Origin: Candidatus Heimdallarchaeota archaeon
Lineage (GTDB): Archaea; Asgardarchaeota; Heimdallarchaeia; Heimdallarchaeales; Kariarchaeaceae
NCBI GenBank assembly: GCA_029882335.1
Contig: JAOUKW010000062.1
Span: forward strand, 1-14,782
Reading direction: 5' to 3'
DNA length: 14,782 nt
Numbering within the stretch: position 1 is the stretch's first letter; every line of letters begins with the position of its first letter. The position numbers were made by a program, and so were the translations under genes. Positions 1 to 6,905 of this stretch are shown in pieces. The notes under the pieces were generated by a model, which made no database searches, had not been told where the DNA came from, and saw only the letters and a list, made by a program, of their open reading frames with translations.

Positions 1-23
1 CGCATAAAGTTAAACCTTAGGTC

Positions 24-503
24 ATGATTAGTTTTAGTATTAATATTGTACCTCAGCCTAAAAAAAGACCTAAAGTCTATCGATGGTCAACAGTCAATCC
101 ATCAGAAGCAGCTGAAAAAGAACTTGCCCAAATGATTAAAAATCATCCAAATTGCCCAAAGGAACCAATTAATAACCAACTACGTGTAAAAGTCAAATTT
201 TTCAGAGCAATACCTAAGAATATACCAAAATGGAAATTCCCTTACATTGAAAAAGGTATTATTCGACCCAGCACCAGCCCAGATTTGGATAATTATGTAA
301 AATTAATTTTAGATGCTCTTAATAAAATTGTCTGGGAAGATGATCGTTTAATTGTTGAAATGCATTCAGCAAAATATTATACATTTGAGAGTCCAAGAAT
401 CGAATTACATATAGAAGAATTAAATGCCCCGGAAAAAAAATCAGACATCATGGAAAATGGTAATTTGGAAGATCAGCAACATCTAGATGACTTTTTCACT
501 TAA
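24..503 (+). CDS. rusA: RusA-family Holliday junction resolvase with C-terminal PIP box
   Basis: Predicted Holliday junction endonuclease of the RusA family, a small homodimeric nuclease that cuts four-way DNA junctions with Mg2+. The diagnostic block lies at residues 86-110: PDLDNYVK, then LDAL, then WEDDRLI. D87, D89, K93 and the D106/D107 pair correspond to the acidic and lysine active-site positions known in E. coli RusA. The 159-aa length is slightly above the usual ~120 because of a charged tail (about residues 133-159) that ends in a PCNA-binding motif, QQHLDDFF. The ATG at 24 is the first possible start, since an in-frame TAG lies at 18-20. No Shine-Dalgarno is visible. RusA is mostly known from bacteria and phages, whereas archaea normally resolve junctions with Hjc, so acquisition from a virus followed by adaptation to the archaeal clamp is plausible but inferred. 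Family assignment is firm; in vivo role is not. Confidence 0.9.
   Translation: MISFSINIVPQPKKRPKVYRWSTVNPSEAAEKELAQMIKNHPNCPKEPINNQLRVKVKFFRAIPKNIPKWKFPYIEKGIIRPSTSPDLDNYVKLILDALNKIVWEDDRLIVEMHSAKYYTFESPRIELHIEELNAPEKKSDIMENGNLEDQQHLDDFFT
474..497 (+). other. C-terminal PCNA-interacting peptide (PIP box) of the RusA protein
   Basis: Residues 151-158 read Q-Q-H-L-D-D-F-F and fit the PIP consensus Qxx[ILM]xx[FY][FY] at every constrained position (Q151, L154, F157, F158). The motif sits one residue from the C-terminus after a flexible acidic tail, the usual placement in archaeal and eukaryotic clamp clients. Binding to PCNA is inferred from the motif. Confidence 0.75.
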
Positions 504-618
504 TTTATACGAAAGTAGTTTTTGATACGTCAATCAATAATTTGTATTTCCCAAGTGAATGCGTTTTTATAGCAGCAATCAATATATTAAATAAAAAAAA
601 AGTAGGAGACTCATTTAT

Positions 619-630
619 CGATAGCTATCG
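619..630. repeat. Perfect 12-bp palindrome CGATAGCTATCG
   Basis: Self-complementary over all 12 bases with no loop. This suits a dimeric DNA-binding protein or is a chance event. It lies about 115 bp after the RusA stop in non-coding sequence. Confidence 0.5.
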
Positions 631-683
631 TATGATTATATGATTATTTGGCGTCATCCAGTTAATCAATCACGATGAGTCAT

Positions 684-784
684 TATCAATCAGCTATGTT
701 ATTTTCAGAGGTTTCCCAAACCCAAATGTTCATAATTCGACTATGGACAACCCATGTCCGGTGCCGAACTAGACTTGATTGATA
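684..784. repeat. Nested inverted repeats
   Basis: A 9-bp inverted repeat (TATCAATCA at 684-692 and TGATTGATA at 776-784) encloses two smaller perfect hairpins: GGTTT-ccc-AAACC at 710-722 and GGACA-acccA-TGTCC at 745-759. Together they could fold as a branched RNA or cruciform. No known RNA family is recognised. The segment overlaps a stop-broken reading frame, so decayed coding sequence is an alternative. Confidence 0.35.
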
Positions 785-997
785 TTCCTACTTCTCTTAG
801 ATTGTTTTATAACTATATAATATTTATGGAGATATATTATATGAAAATATAATAAAGGAAAAATTTTCCTAGTAAAAATTAACTTTTGGAAAAATACATA
901 GTAATTTTAATTTAGATTTACACAATTTATTCCCAGATATAAAGCTCATAATTGAAAAATATTACAACTATATAAAAAGAGGAACTGGACAAACTTG

Positions 998-1011
998 CTT
1001 TGGTGTCAAAG
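998..1011. repeat. Short hairpin CTTTG-GTGT-CAAAG
   Basis: A 5-bp perfect stem with a four-base loop. GGAC at 987-990 and GTCC at 1011-1014 offer a competing outer pairing. It is part of a run of hairpins between 987 and 1107. Confidence 0.3.
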
Positions 1012-1022
1012 TCCTACATTTC

Positions 1023-1064
1023 GATCCAATATCCCTATACGGAGGCTATCTCCAATATTGAATC
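1023..1064. repeat. Two-tier inverted repeat
   Basis: GATCCAATAT (1023-1032) pairs with ATATTGAATC (1055-1064) at 9 of 10 positions. Inside it, GGAG (1041-1044) pairs with CTCC (1050-1053) around the loop GCTAT, leaving an 8-base bulge (1033-1040) on the left and one base on the right. This looks like an imperfect RNA hairpin or a binding site; its function is unknown. Confidence 0.4.
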
Positions 1065-1080
1065 TTTAGTGTAAAGAAGC

Positions 1081-1107
1081 GTTATGAACTTGAACCGTCT
1101 TCATAAC
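1081..1107. repeat. Perfect 8-bp inverted repeat, 11-nt loop
   Basis: GTTATGAA at 1081-1088 is exactly complementary to TTCATAAC at 1100-1107. It lies 16 bases after the previous inverted repeat. No T-run follows it on either strand, so it is not an obvious terminator. Confidence 0.4.
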
Positions 1108-1140
1108 CTTGTCTATCAAATCTTAGGTTTATAAGGAATG

Positions 1141-1183
1141 ATAGTACTTCTCTTTCCAGTTCCTATAGATTATATAGTACTTC
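1141..1183. repeat. 10-bp direct repeat ATAGTACTTC
   Basis: The two copies are at 1141-1150 and 1174-1183, with start points 33 bp apart, about three helical turns. They lie 55-100 bp beyond the 3' end of the DHH gene. They could be a relic duplication or a protein-binding pair; no function is assigned. Confidence 0.3.
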
Positions 1184-1229
1184 CAAATATAAATTTTATG
1201 CGAAATGTATGAATAGAAGATATCAAAGT

Positions 1230-1238
1230 AAAAATTTT
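1230..1238 (-). terminator. Possible T-run terminator of the DHH gene
   Basis: Read on the minus strand, the TAA stop (1239-1241) is followed by AAAA and then TTTTT, a U-run of the kind that ends archaeal transcription. It is short and without a strong stem, so support is modest. Confidence 0.3.
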
Positions 1239-2279
1239 TTATACATTTATCTTATTTAGATACCTATTCATCATATCCAAAACAGGAATTATCATATTAT
1301 CATCGGAAATAATACCTGCAGTAGAATATTCACCACCACCATCACAATTTAACTCACGAGAGACTACTGTTGCTAACTCACCTAAGTGGATAGCAACTTC
1401 ATGTTGTTTTCTTATGATAAAAACAGCATTACCTCCTTTCCTCGTAATAGCTACACCAATTGGAGATTGAGTAAGTGTAGCACTGACGTATGCATTATGT
1501 CCCATTGAACCTACAGGACACTCAATAATGACACCAAGATTATCATATTTCTCTGCATTATCCATAATGTATTTTACAGCCACATCAGTTTCTCTGCTAC
1601 TTTCTCTTGCTGCTTCTACAACTTCAAACATTTCAGATGGTAATATACCAACTGATAACTTATCTGCAATGCTTCTTTTCAAATCATCCGATTTAATCAA
1701 CCTAGATGCTTGTTTGAGTAAGAATGCTTGATAGTAGATACTTGTTTCATCCCAAGTATCAATAATTAATTTGAGTAAACTACATTTCTTAGCATAATCG
1801 GCTATAGCTCCATAACCTGCAAGTAATGCCATATTTCTATGAGCAATAATACTTTGAAATGAGTCTCCATAGAGAGTAGCATATGTAAGTGCGCTGGAGG
1901 ACCATTCTGGTTTTTGAATATAAGTAGTTACATAATCATTGATATCTATGTTAATGACTTCTTTCTGCATGTATTCTACATTCCAAGGAAGAATGTGATT
2001 ATCTATGTATATAATTTTAAATAATTTAATTGATTTTTTCAACCTCTCAAGAATAAAATGTTGATTCTTTGTATTAATTGCAATATCCACTATGTATAAG
2101 GTATCTATTGTTTGAAGAATTCTTTGTATTTCCTTGATCGATTTGTGAAGTTGTGATGGAATAGAAAATACAACATAGGCACCAGGAAATTTAGATTTAA
2201 TAATAGCTGCACTACAAATACCATCTGCATCACCATGAGCAATGATACCAATATTTGCATGAAACTGAGAATTAATCAT
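1239..2279 (-). CDS. DHH-DHHA1 family phosphoesterase (archaeal RecJ/GAN-like)
   Basis: A 346-aa protein with an N-terminal DHH domain and a C-terminal DHHA1 domain, a family of Mn2+-dependent exonucleases and oligonucleotide or cyclic-dinucleotide phosphodiesterases. Motif I is HGDADG (residues 15-20), close to the canonical DHDADG. Motif II is the Asp of VDIA (D65), motif III is DNH (93-95) instead of DHH, and motif IV is probably D161 in GAIADYA. In DHHA1 the usual GGGH substrate-binding motif reads GGGE (314-317), followed by STAG. Archaeal paralogues of this size are often annotated as single-strand exonucleases related to GAN/RecJ. The two substitutions could alter metal binding and substrate choice, so nuclease activity is not assured. 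ATG at 2277-2279 with no Shine-Dalgarno fits a leaderless start. It is divergent from the ABC operon, with a 36-bp shared gap. Confidence 0.8.
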   Translation of the reverse strand: MINSQFHANIGIIAHGDADGICSAAIIKSKFPGAYVVFSIPSQLHKSIKEIQRILQTIDTLYIVDIAINTKNQHFILERLKKSIKLFKIIYIDNHILPWNVEYMQKEVINIDINDYVTTYIQKPEWSSSALTYATLYGDSFQSIIAHRNMALLAGYGAIADYAKKCSLLKLIIDTWDETSIYYQAFLLKQASRLIKSDDLKRSIADKLSVGILPSEMFEVVEAARESSRETDVAVKYIMDNAEKYDNLGVIIECPVGSMGHNAYVSATLTQSPIGVAITRKGGNAVFIIRKQHEVAIHLGELATVVSRELNCDGGGEYSTAGIISDDNMIIPVLDMMNRYLNKINV

Positions 2280-2315
2280 TAATAATTTATTTTTTGATTA
2301 AAAGGAAATAAAATC
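2280..2315. promoter_or_regulatory. Short divergent promoter region
   Basis: These 36 bp separate the starts of the DHH gene (-) and the first ABC gene (+). They are almost entirely A/T, with candidate TATA elements for the minus gene around 2304-2311 (TTTTATTT on that strand) and for the plus gene around 2286-2296. AAAGGA at 2301-2306 lies 9 nt before the TTG at 2316 and could be its ribosome binding site. The two promoters must nearly overlap, so the two transcription units may influence each other. Confidence 0.4.
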
Positions 2316-4190
2316 TTGCAGAATTACTTGATAAAAAATAGTGATATAATGAAAATTATTAACTATTTATCAAAACTCGATTTAGTGCAAGATTCTCCAG
2401 ATACGAATTCAAATTCCAACAAAGAAGCATTCTTTTGGGTTTTTGGGTTGTTAACCCAACGAAAATTATTATTTATGGGCATAATCGCGGGAATCATGAT
2501 TCATCAACCTCTAAGATTTATTATTCCAGTCCTTATTGGCAAATTATTGGACAGTGGAGTCGAGGAAAAAAATGAAGAGGCAGTAAAATTTTATGCTTTA
2601 ATCATATTGATAACAGCACTTGTATCTGCGTTTTTTGATTTAGTCATGAGTTGGTTGAATGAAATTGCAGCAAATGATGTTGAATTAAATACTAGATCAA
2701 TTTATTTCAAATCAATACAAGGTAAATCAATGTCATTCCATGATGAAAGTAAACTAGGAGAATTAATGGCAATTGCTCAACAAGATATTAGATCACTTTA
2801 TAGCGCATTAGCACCGGGTATACGAATTTTAGGAGAAGCAATTGTTACCATGGTGGCTTATACAGTAATTATATTTATGCAATCTTGGTTAATTGGTATA
2901 ATCTTCCTAATAATGATCCCATTCTGGTTTCAAAGTATTAAAAAATATAATGAGGGATTAAATCCCCTTGCAGTTAATCAACAAAATTATTTCAGATCAT
3001 TATCATCTCATGTACAAGAAAATTTCACCGGAAGTGCAGTAGTTAGAGCATTTAGTCAAGAACAAAAAGAGATTGAATTATTCAAAACAAAAAACAATAC
3101 ATATACCAAGTCATGGGAAGAAAGAGGAAAAATTACAGCTATGTATTATCCTATGTTAGTATCATATTTTATCATGGGTATATTATTTCTATGTTCAGCC
3201 TACCTTGTTATAAATCCAAATATAATAATTGGTGATCTAGAAATCAAACAAGATTTTGGTTTAGAACAATTTACCGTAATGATAGTTTTAATTATACAAT
3301 TTAGATCACCTACATTTATTGTCCGTAATGTATTAGAATTTTGGAGTCTTGGACTTGCCGGAGTTAAGAAGATCCAATCAATTATTACAGAGGCTGAAGA
3401 AGATGTGATGGGAGATAATTTATTAAAACCAGATATTATTGGTAAAATTGTGTTTAATGATGTAGATTTCAAATACGACAATTCAGATAATTATGTCTTG
3501 AAAAATATATCATTCCATGCAAATCCAGGCGATATTATTGCCATTGTTGGACCCACGGGGAGTGGAAAATCGACATTATTAAAACTTCTAACCAGACTAT
3601 ACGATCCTACGTCAGGTTCAATTAAGGTTGATGAGATTGATATTCTTCAAATTAGTCCAGAACATCTACGAAAATCAATTGCAGTTGTAGAACAAGATAT
3701 ATTTCTGTTCAGCAGTACAATTAGAGACAATATAACCTATGCTGTAGATAGTTATTCAGAAGATGATTTAATCAGGGTTTCAGAGCTAGCAAAAGTTACA
3801 GAATTTGTAGATCAATTAGCGGATGGTTATGATACCATGATCGGTGAGAGAGGAGTTCGTTTATCAGGAGGACAAAGACAGAGGATAGCCATGGCACGAG
3901 CATTACTTGTTAATCCAAAGATTCTACTACTGGATGATTCAACTTCTGCAGTAGATGCTAAAACAGAGGACGAGATAGTATCAGCAATCCATGAATTAAT
4001 GAAAGGTAGAACATCATTTATTATTACAAATCGATTAAATATGATTAAAAAGGCAAATCATGTACTTGTATTTGACAAAGGAAAATTGGATGCAGTTGGA
4101 AATCATTCAGAATTATTAACTCAAAATAAAATCTACCGACGGATATTTGACCCCCATATGGAACTGCCCAAACAGGAGGAAGATCAATAA
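2316..4190 (+). CDS. ABC exporter half-transporter with degenerate ATPase site (heterodimer subunit 1)
   Basis: Fused transmembrane-ATPase half exporter of 624 aa, with about six membrane helices between residues ~45 and 345 and a nucleotide-binding domain from ~378. Walker A is GPTGSGKST (412-420), Q-loop Q460, signature LSGGQ (516-520) and Walker B ILLLD (536-540). The catalytic Glu after Walker B is Asp (D541) and the switch His is Asn (N572, in TNRLNMI). These changes mark the degenerate-site subunit of heterodimeric exporters such as TM287/288 and LmrCD; its partner is the next gene. The canonical LSGGQ completes the partner's active site. Start is either TTG 2316, supported by AAAGGA 9 nt upstream, or ATG 2349 (residue 12). 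The last codon overlaps the next ATG by one base. Substrate unknown; lipids, peptides or drugs are usual for the family. Confidence 0.88.
   Translation: MQNYLIKNSDIMKIINYLSKLDLVQDSPDTNSNSNKEAFFWVFGLLTQRKLLFMGIIAGIMIHQPLRFIIPVLIGKLLDSGVEEKNEEAVKFYALIILITALVSAFFDLVMSWLNEIAANDVELNTRSIYFKSIQGKSMSFHDESKLGELMAIAQQDIRSLYSALAPGIRILGEAIVTMVAYTVIIFMQSWLIGIIFLIMIPFWFQSIKKYNEGLNPLAVNQQNYFRSLSSHVQENFTGSAVVRAFSQEQKEIELFKTKNNTYTKSWEERGKITAMYYPMLVSYFIMGILFLCSAYLVINPNIIIGDLEIKQDFGLEQFTVMIVLIIQFRSPTFIVRNVLEFWSLGLAGVKKIQSIITEAEEDVMGDNLLKPDIIGKIVFNDVDFKYDNSDNYVLKNISFHANPGDIIAIVGPTGSGKSTLLKLLTRLYDPTSGSIKVDEIDILQISPEHLRKSIAVVEQDIFLFSSTIRDNITYAVDSYSEDDLIRVSELAKVTEFVDQLADGYDTMIGERGVRLSGGQRQRIAMARALLVNPKILLLDDSTSAVDAKTEDEIVSAIHELMKGRTSFIITNRLNMIKKANHVLVFDKGKLDAVGNHSELLTQNKIYRRIFDPHMELPKQEEDQ
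4174..4180 (+). promoter_or_regulatory. Strong Shine-Dalgarno AGGAGGA for the second ABC gene
   Basis: A near-perfect anti-16S match ending 9 nt before the ATG at 4190, inside the 3' end of the first ABC gene. It fixes the start of the second gene and shows that this organism uses Shine-Dalgarno initiation for internal operon genes. Confidence 0.7.
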
Positions 4191-5974
4191 TGAGTTTTCT
4201 TACCAAAGGTTTAGAAGAGAAGTACGATAGAACCTACTCCGATAGAGAGATTATAGTTAGATATAGTAAATTTATTGTAAAACATAAAAAACATCTATTT
4301 TCCACTATCTTCTTTATCATAATTGCAACAGCTCTTACTTTAATTATCCCATTTACCTTACAAATAGCTGTTGATGATCTAGAAAATGGTATTACAGAAA
4401 ATTTAATTTTATTGTCCATGATATTCCTAGGTTTGAGTATCCTTCTGTGGATTGCAGAATATATTTTAACCTACGAAAATACAAAATTTACCTCAAGAAC
4501 AACACAAGATATTAGAATGCAATTATTCAGCGATATACAACATCATGATATATCTTTTTTTGATAAAAACAAAACTGGAAAATTGATGTCAAGAATTATG
4601 GATGATACTCAGGCATTAGCTGATTTTGTTGCTCAAACAAGTAATATTGTGGTAAATGTATTAATCGCAATTGGTACCATAGTTATCCTCTTTTTTATTG
4701 ATCCATACTTAACACTCCTCACACTTACAATTATACCATTTTTAATTCTCTTAATTCTTGTATTTAGAAAAATTGCAAGATCATTATCCCGAGAGTGGCG
4801 AAGCTCAATATCTAGTCTAAACGATTCATTTCAAGAAAATATTGCAGGCATCAAAGTTAGCAAGTCATTTGGTCGAATAGAAAGTACTAGACTTGAATTT
4901 GAAAAATTAAATCAAGAAAATTATAAGGTTAGCGTTAAAAGATCTATGTTCTTTTCCTCCATTTTTCCATTTGTTTTTGCATTATCGAACGTGGGGCTAT
5001 ATTTAGTATTATATGCAGGTGGTTTATCATCAATCCGTACAGGCAATCCATCAATGGGAACATTAGTTCTCTTTGTTGCTTATCTAAATCGTTTTTATTT
5101 CCCAATTATGCTCATAACTACATATTACCAACAATTACAGGCAGGTCTTGCTGCAGCAGAAAGAATATTTTCTTTAATGGATATTGAGAGTAAGGTGAAA
5201 AATACTGGAACAAATAAATCAAATATAGAAAGAGGAGAAATTGAATTCAAAAACGTGTCTTTCTCCTACGATGATAATACCCCAGTATATCGTGATTTTA
5301 ACTTACAAATTAATCCTGGAGAAACAATTGCCCTTGTTGGACATACTGGATCAGGAAAATCCACATTAGTTTCATTGTTACTTAGATTTTATGAGATCCA
5401 ATATGGAGAAATATTAATTGATAAACAAGATCTAAAATCATATGATTTACATCATTTTCGTTCACATCTAGGTATGGTATTACAAGACCCATTACTATTC
5501 TCAGGTACAATAGAAGATAATATACGTTATGGTAATCCAAATGCATCTGAAAACGAAGTTGAACAAGCAGCTCGAGCAGCAAATGTCTGGGAATTCATAA
5601 AAGACCAAACTCTTGGTTTACGAGAAGAAGTTCGCGAAAGAGGTGGTAAACTATCACAAGGACAGAGACAATTAATATCAATTGCAAGAGCATTTCTTGT
5701 AAATCCTCGGATTTTACTACTTGATGAGGCTACAGCATCAATAGATGCATATTCAGAGGCTTTAATTCAAGAAGCAATAGATAGATTACTTCATGACCGA
5801 ACATCAATAATAATCGCACATCGCTTAACAACTGTAAAAAGAGCAGATAGAATTATTGTTTTAGAAAAAGGAGAGATTATTGAACAAGGAAATCATTCCA
5901 ATTTGATAGTAAAAGGTGGTAAATATGCAGAATTGTATAATACCTATTTCGCTTTTCAAGAAATTAAGGATTAA
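4190..5974 (+). CDS. ABC exporter half-transporter with consensus catalytic residues (heterodimer subunit 2)
   Basis: A 594-aa fused permease-ATPase partner of the preceding gene. About six transmembrane helices span residues ~36-325, with the nucleotide-binding domain from ~350. Walker A is GHTGSGKST (384-392), Q-loop Q432, Walker B ILLLDE (508-513) with catalytic E513, and switch His H544 in IAHRLTT. Its own signature is LSQGQ (488-492) instead of LSGGQ. In a head-to-tail dimer that altered signature faces the first subunit's altered Walker B and switch residue. All the changes therefore fall in one of the two ATP sites, while the other site is fully consensus. This is direct sequence support for an asymmetric heterodimer. 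Start ATG 4190 overlaps the upstream TAA by one base and has a strong Shine-Dalgarno. The exported compound cannot be told. Confidence 0.9.
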   Translation: MSFLTKGLEEKYDRTYSDREIIVRYSKFIVKHKKHLFSTIFFIIIATALTLIIPFTLQIAVDDLENGITENLILLSMIFLGLSILLWIAEYILTYENTKFTSRTTQDIRMQLFSDIQHHDISFFDKNKTGKLMSRIMDDTQALADFVAQTSNIVVNVLIAIGTIVILFFIDPYLTLLTLTIIPFLILLILVFRKIARSLSREWRSSISSLNDSFQENIAGIKVSKSFGRIESTRLEFEKLNQENYKVSVKRSMFFSSIFPFVFALSNVGLYLVLYAGGLSSIRTGNPSMGTLVLFVAYLNRFYFPIMLITTYYQQLQAGLAAAERIFSLMDIESKVKNTGTNKSNIERGEIEFKNVSFSYDDNTPVYRDFNLQINPGETIALVGHTGSGKSTLVSLLLRFYEIQYGEILIDKQDLKSYDLHHFRSHLGMVLQDPLLFSGTIEDNIRYGNPNASENEVEQAARAANVWEFIKDQTLGLREEVRERGGKLSQGQRQLISIARAFLVNPRILLLDEATASIDAYSEALIQEAIDRLLHDRTSIIIAHRLTTVKRADRIIVLEKGEIIEQGNHSNLIVKGGKYAELYNTYFAFQEIKD

Positions 5975-5981
5975 TATTGAT

Positions 5982-6905
5982 ATGACAGAGTTATTTCTTT
6001 ATCTTGCATTATTATCAGTTTTCATATTTGCATTAATATCAATCACCATCAAATACCTTATTGAAATCACTGGGGGTTATATACAATTTCTACTACTGGG
6101 AACAATAACAACTTTTGTATTCCTTTGTATCATTATTTTTGGAAAATATATTTTGTACAAGACCATACATATACCTAATACGTACCAAGTGTACCTAATT
6201 CTCACGTCTTCAATTCTTACATTTATTGGATATATTTCATTAACAATCGGATTAGAAAGAGGTAATGCATCAGTTGGAGGTGTCTTACTATCATCAAGAG
6301 TTTTATTTTCTATACCTCTAGCCATAATCATCATTGGTGAAATCTACAACTTCATGGTATATATATCAATTTTAATCGCGATTATTGGATCAATTAGCGT
6401 AAGTTGGAAAAAATCAATGAGACTTATAGATTTGATATTATTAAGATCGAAAGGTATTCGATGGTTTATCCTCACTTCAATAAGTTGGAGTGTTTCGAAT
6501 ATGATCATTAGACAATTGGAACAATCAGTTCCAGTATTAGAATTCCTTTTCTATCGACAGATTGTATTTGTTATATTGATAATAATCACTTTTCTTTCTA
6601 TAAAAAATAAATTACATACTAAATTAACATTGAATAAAAATTTACTATTGAAATATTCGATATATTCGGCTTTCTTACTCTTTGCCCAATTTCTCTACAT
6701 CTATGCCTTGGGATTTTCATTGACAATAACAGAAAGTATTGGAATTATGGAAGGAGCATTTACACTACTATTTAGCATATTAATTGCTAAATATTATAAT
6801 AATCAGATATTAAATGAACCCATAGATCGAGAATCAATCCTGATTAGAATTGTAGGAATGATTTTTGCTTCAATAGGAACATTAGGAGTAGTTATTTATA
6901 GTTGA
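5982..6905 (+). CDS. DMT superfamily (EamA-type) permease
   Basis: An integral membrane protein of 307 aa with ten hydrophobic helices arranged as two five-helix repeats, the layout of EamA/DMT metabolite transporters. The conserved helix-4 region (SVGGVLLSSRVLFSIPLA) and its counterpart in helix 9 (SIGIMEGAFTLLFSILIA) fit the family. Members move amino acids, nucleotide sugars or other small metabolites; the substrate here is unknown. ATG 5982 is preferred because it begins just before helix 1, lies 7 nt after the ABC stop, and has AAGGA at 5966-5970. An in-frame ATG at 5916 would add 22 residues overlapping the ABC gene. Co-transcription with the exporter pair is likely. The 3' end overlaps the convergent symporter gene by 10 bp. 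Confidence 0.82.
   Translation: MTELFLYLALLSVFIFALISITIKYLIEITGGYIQFLLLGTITTFVFLCIIIFGKYILYKTIHIPNTYQVYLILTSSILTFIGYISLTIGLERGNASVGGVLLSSRVLFSIPLAIIIIGEIYNFMVYISILIAIIGSISVSWKKSMRLIDLILLRSKGIRWFILTSISWSVSNMIIRQLEQSVPVLEFLFYRQIVFVILIIITFLSIKNKLHTKLTLNKNLLLKYSIYSAFLLFAQFLYIYALGFSLTITESIGIMEGAFTLLFSILIAKYYNNQILNEPIDRESILIRIVGMIFASIGTLGVVIYS

Larger units (their letters stand above)
876..1074 (+). pseudogene. Possible frameshifted gene relic, weakly HEPN-like
   Basis: One frame is open without an ATG from 876 to 1058 and includes LDLHNLFPDIKLIIEKYY. The neighbouring frame, open from 976 to 1071, reads EELDKLALVSKSYISIQYP and continues YTEAISNIESLV before TAA at 1072-1074. Joining them at the A-run 974-978 gives a helical, protein-like sequence. 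A His-Asn-Leu stretch is followed about 35 residues later by a Tyr-Ile-x-x-x-Tyr-Pro motif, which recalls HEPN-domain proteins. An indel in the A-run, real or from sequencing, would explain the break. The family match is by eye only and weak; the same bases also form hairpins, so this could instead be a structural RNA or random AT-rich openness. Confidence 0.25.
504..1238. other. 735-bp region without an intact gene
   Basis: No frame on either strand holds an intact ORF of gene length. The stretch contains an A-run at 592-600, a perfect 12-bp palindrome, at least five inverted repeats able to fold as hairpins (listed separately), a 10-bp direct repeat, and several protein-like but stop-broken reading stretches on the + strand. 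Examples are a 32-codon ORF at 754-852 starting MSGAELDLID, and open segments at 876-1058 and 976-1071. I found no tRNA, rRNA, CRISPR array or convincing C/D-box pair. It is best read as a mixture of decayed genes and/or a structured non-coding RNA locus. Confidence 0.5.

Noticed and set aside
664..708. C/D-box sRNA suggested by a GATGA word
   Set aside because: No properly placed CTGA D box or matching C'/D' pair on the same strand.
700..790. Possible tRNA or 5S rRNA fragment around GGTGCCGAACTAG
   Set aside because: No acceptor stem, anticodon arm or proper T-arm could be built on either strand, and the 5S match is only a few bases.
979..990. Archaeal RNase P RNA signature, from AGAGGAACTGGAC
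   Set aside because: It only loosely resembles the conserved GAGGAAAGUC core, and the matching distal P4 strand was not found.
1018..1032. TTCGATCC resembling a tRNA T-loop
   Set aside because: The flanking bases do not pair as a T-stem and no other tRNA arms fit.
5916..5981. Upstream ATG extending the DMT permease by 22 residues
   Set aside because: It overlaps the end of the ABC gene, adds a polar stretch before helix 1, and a better-placed ATG at 5982 follows the stop.
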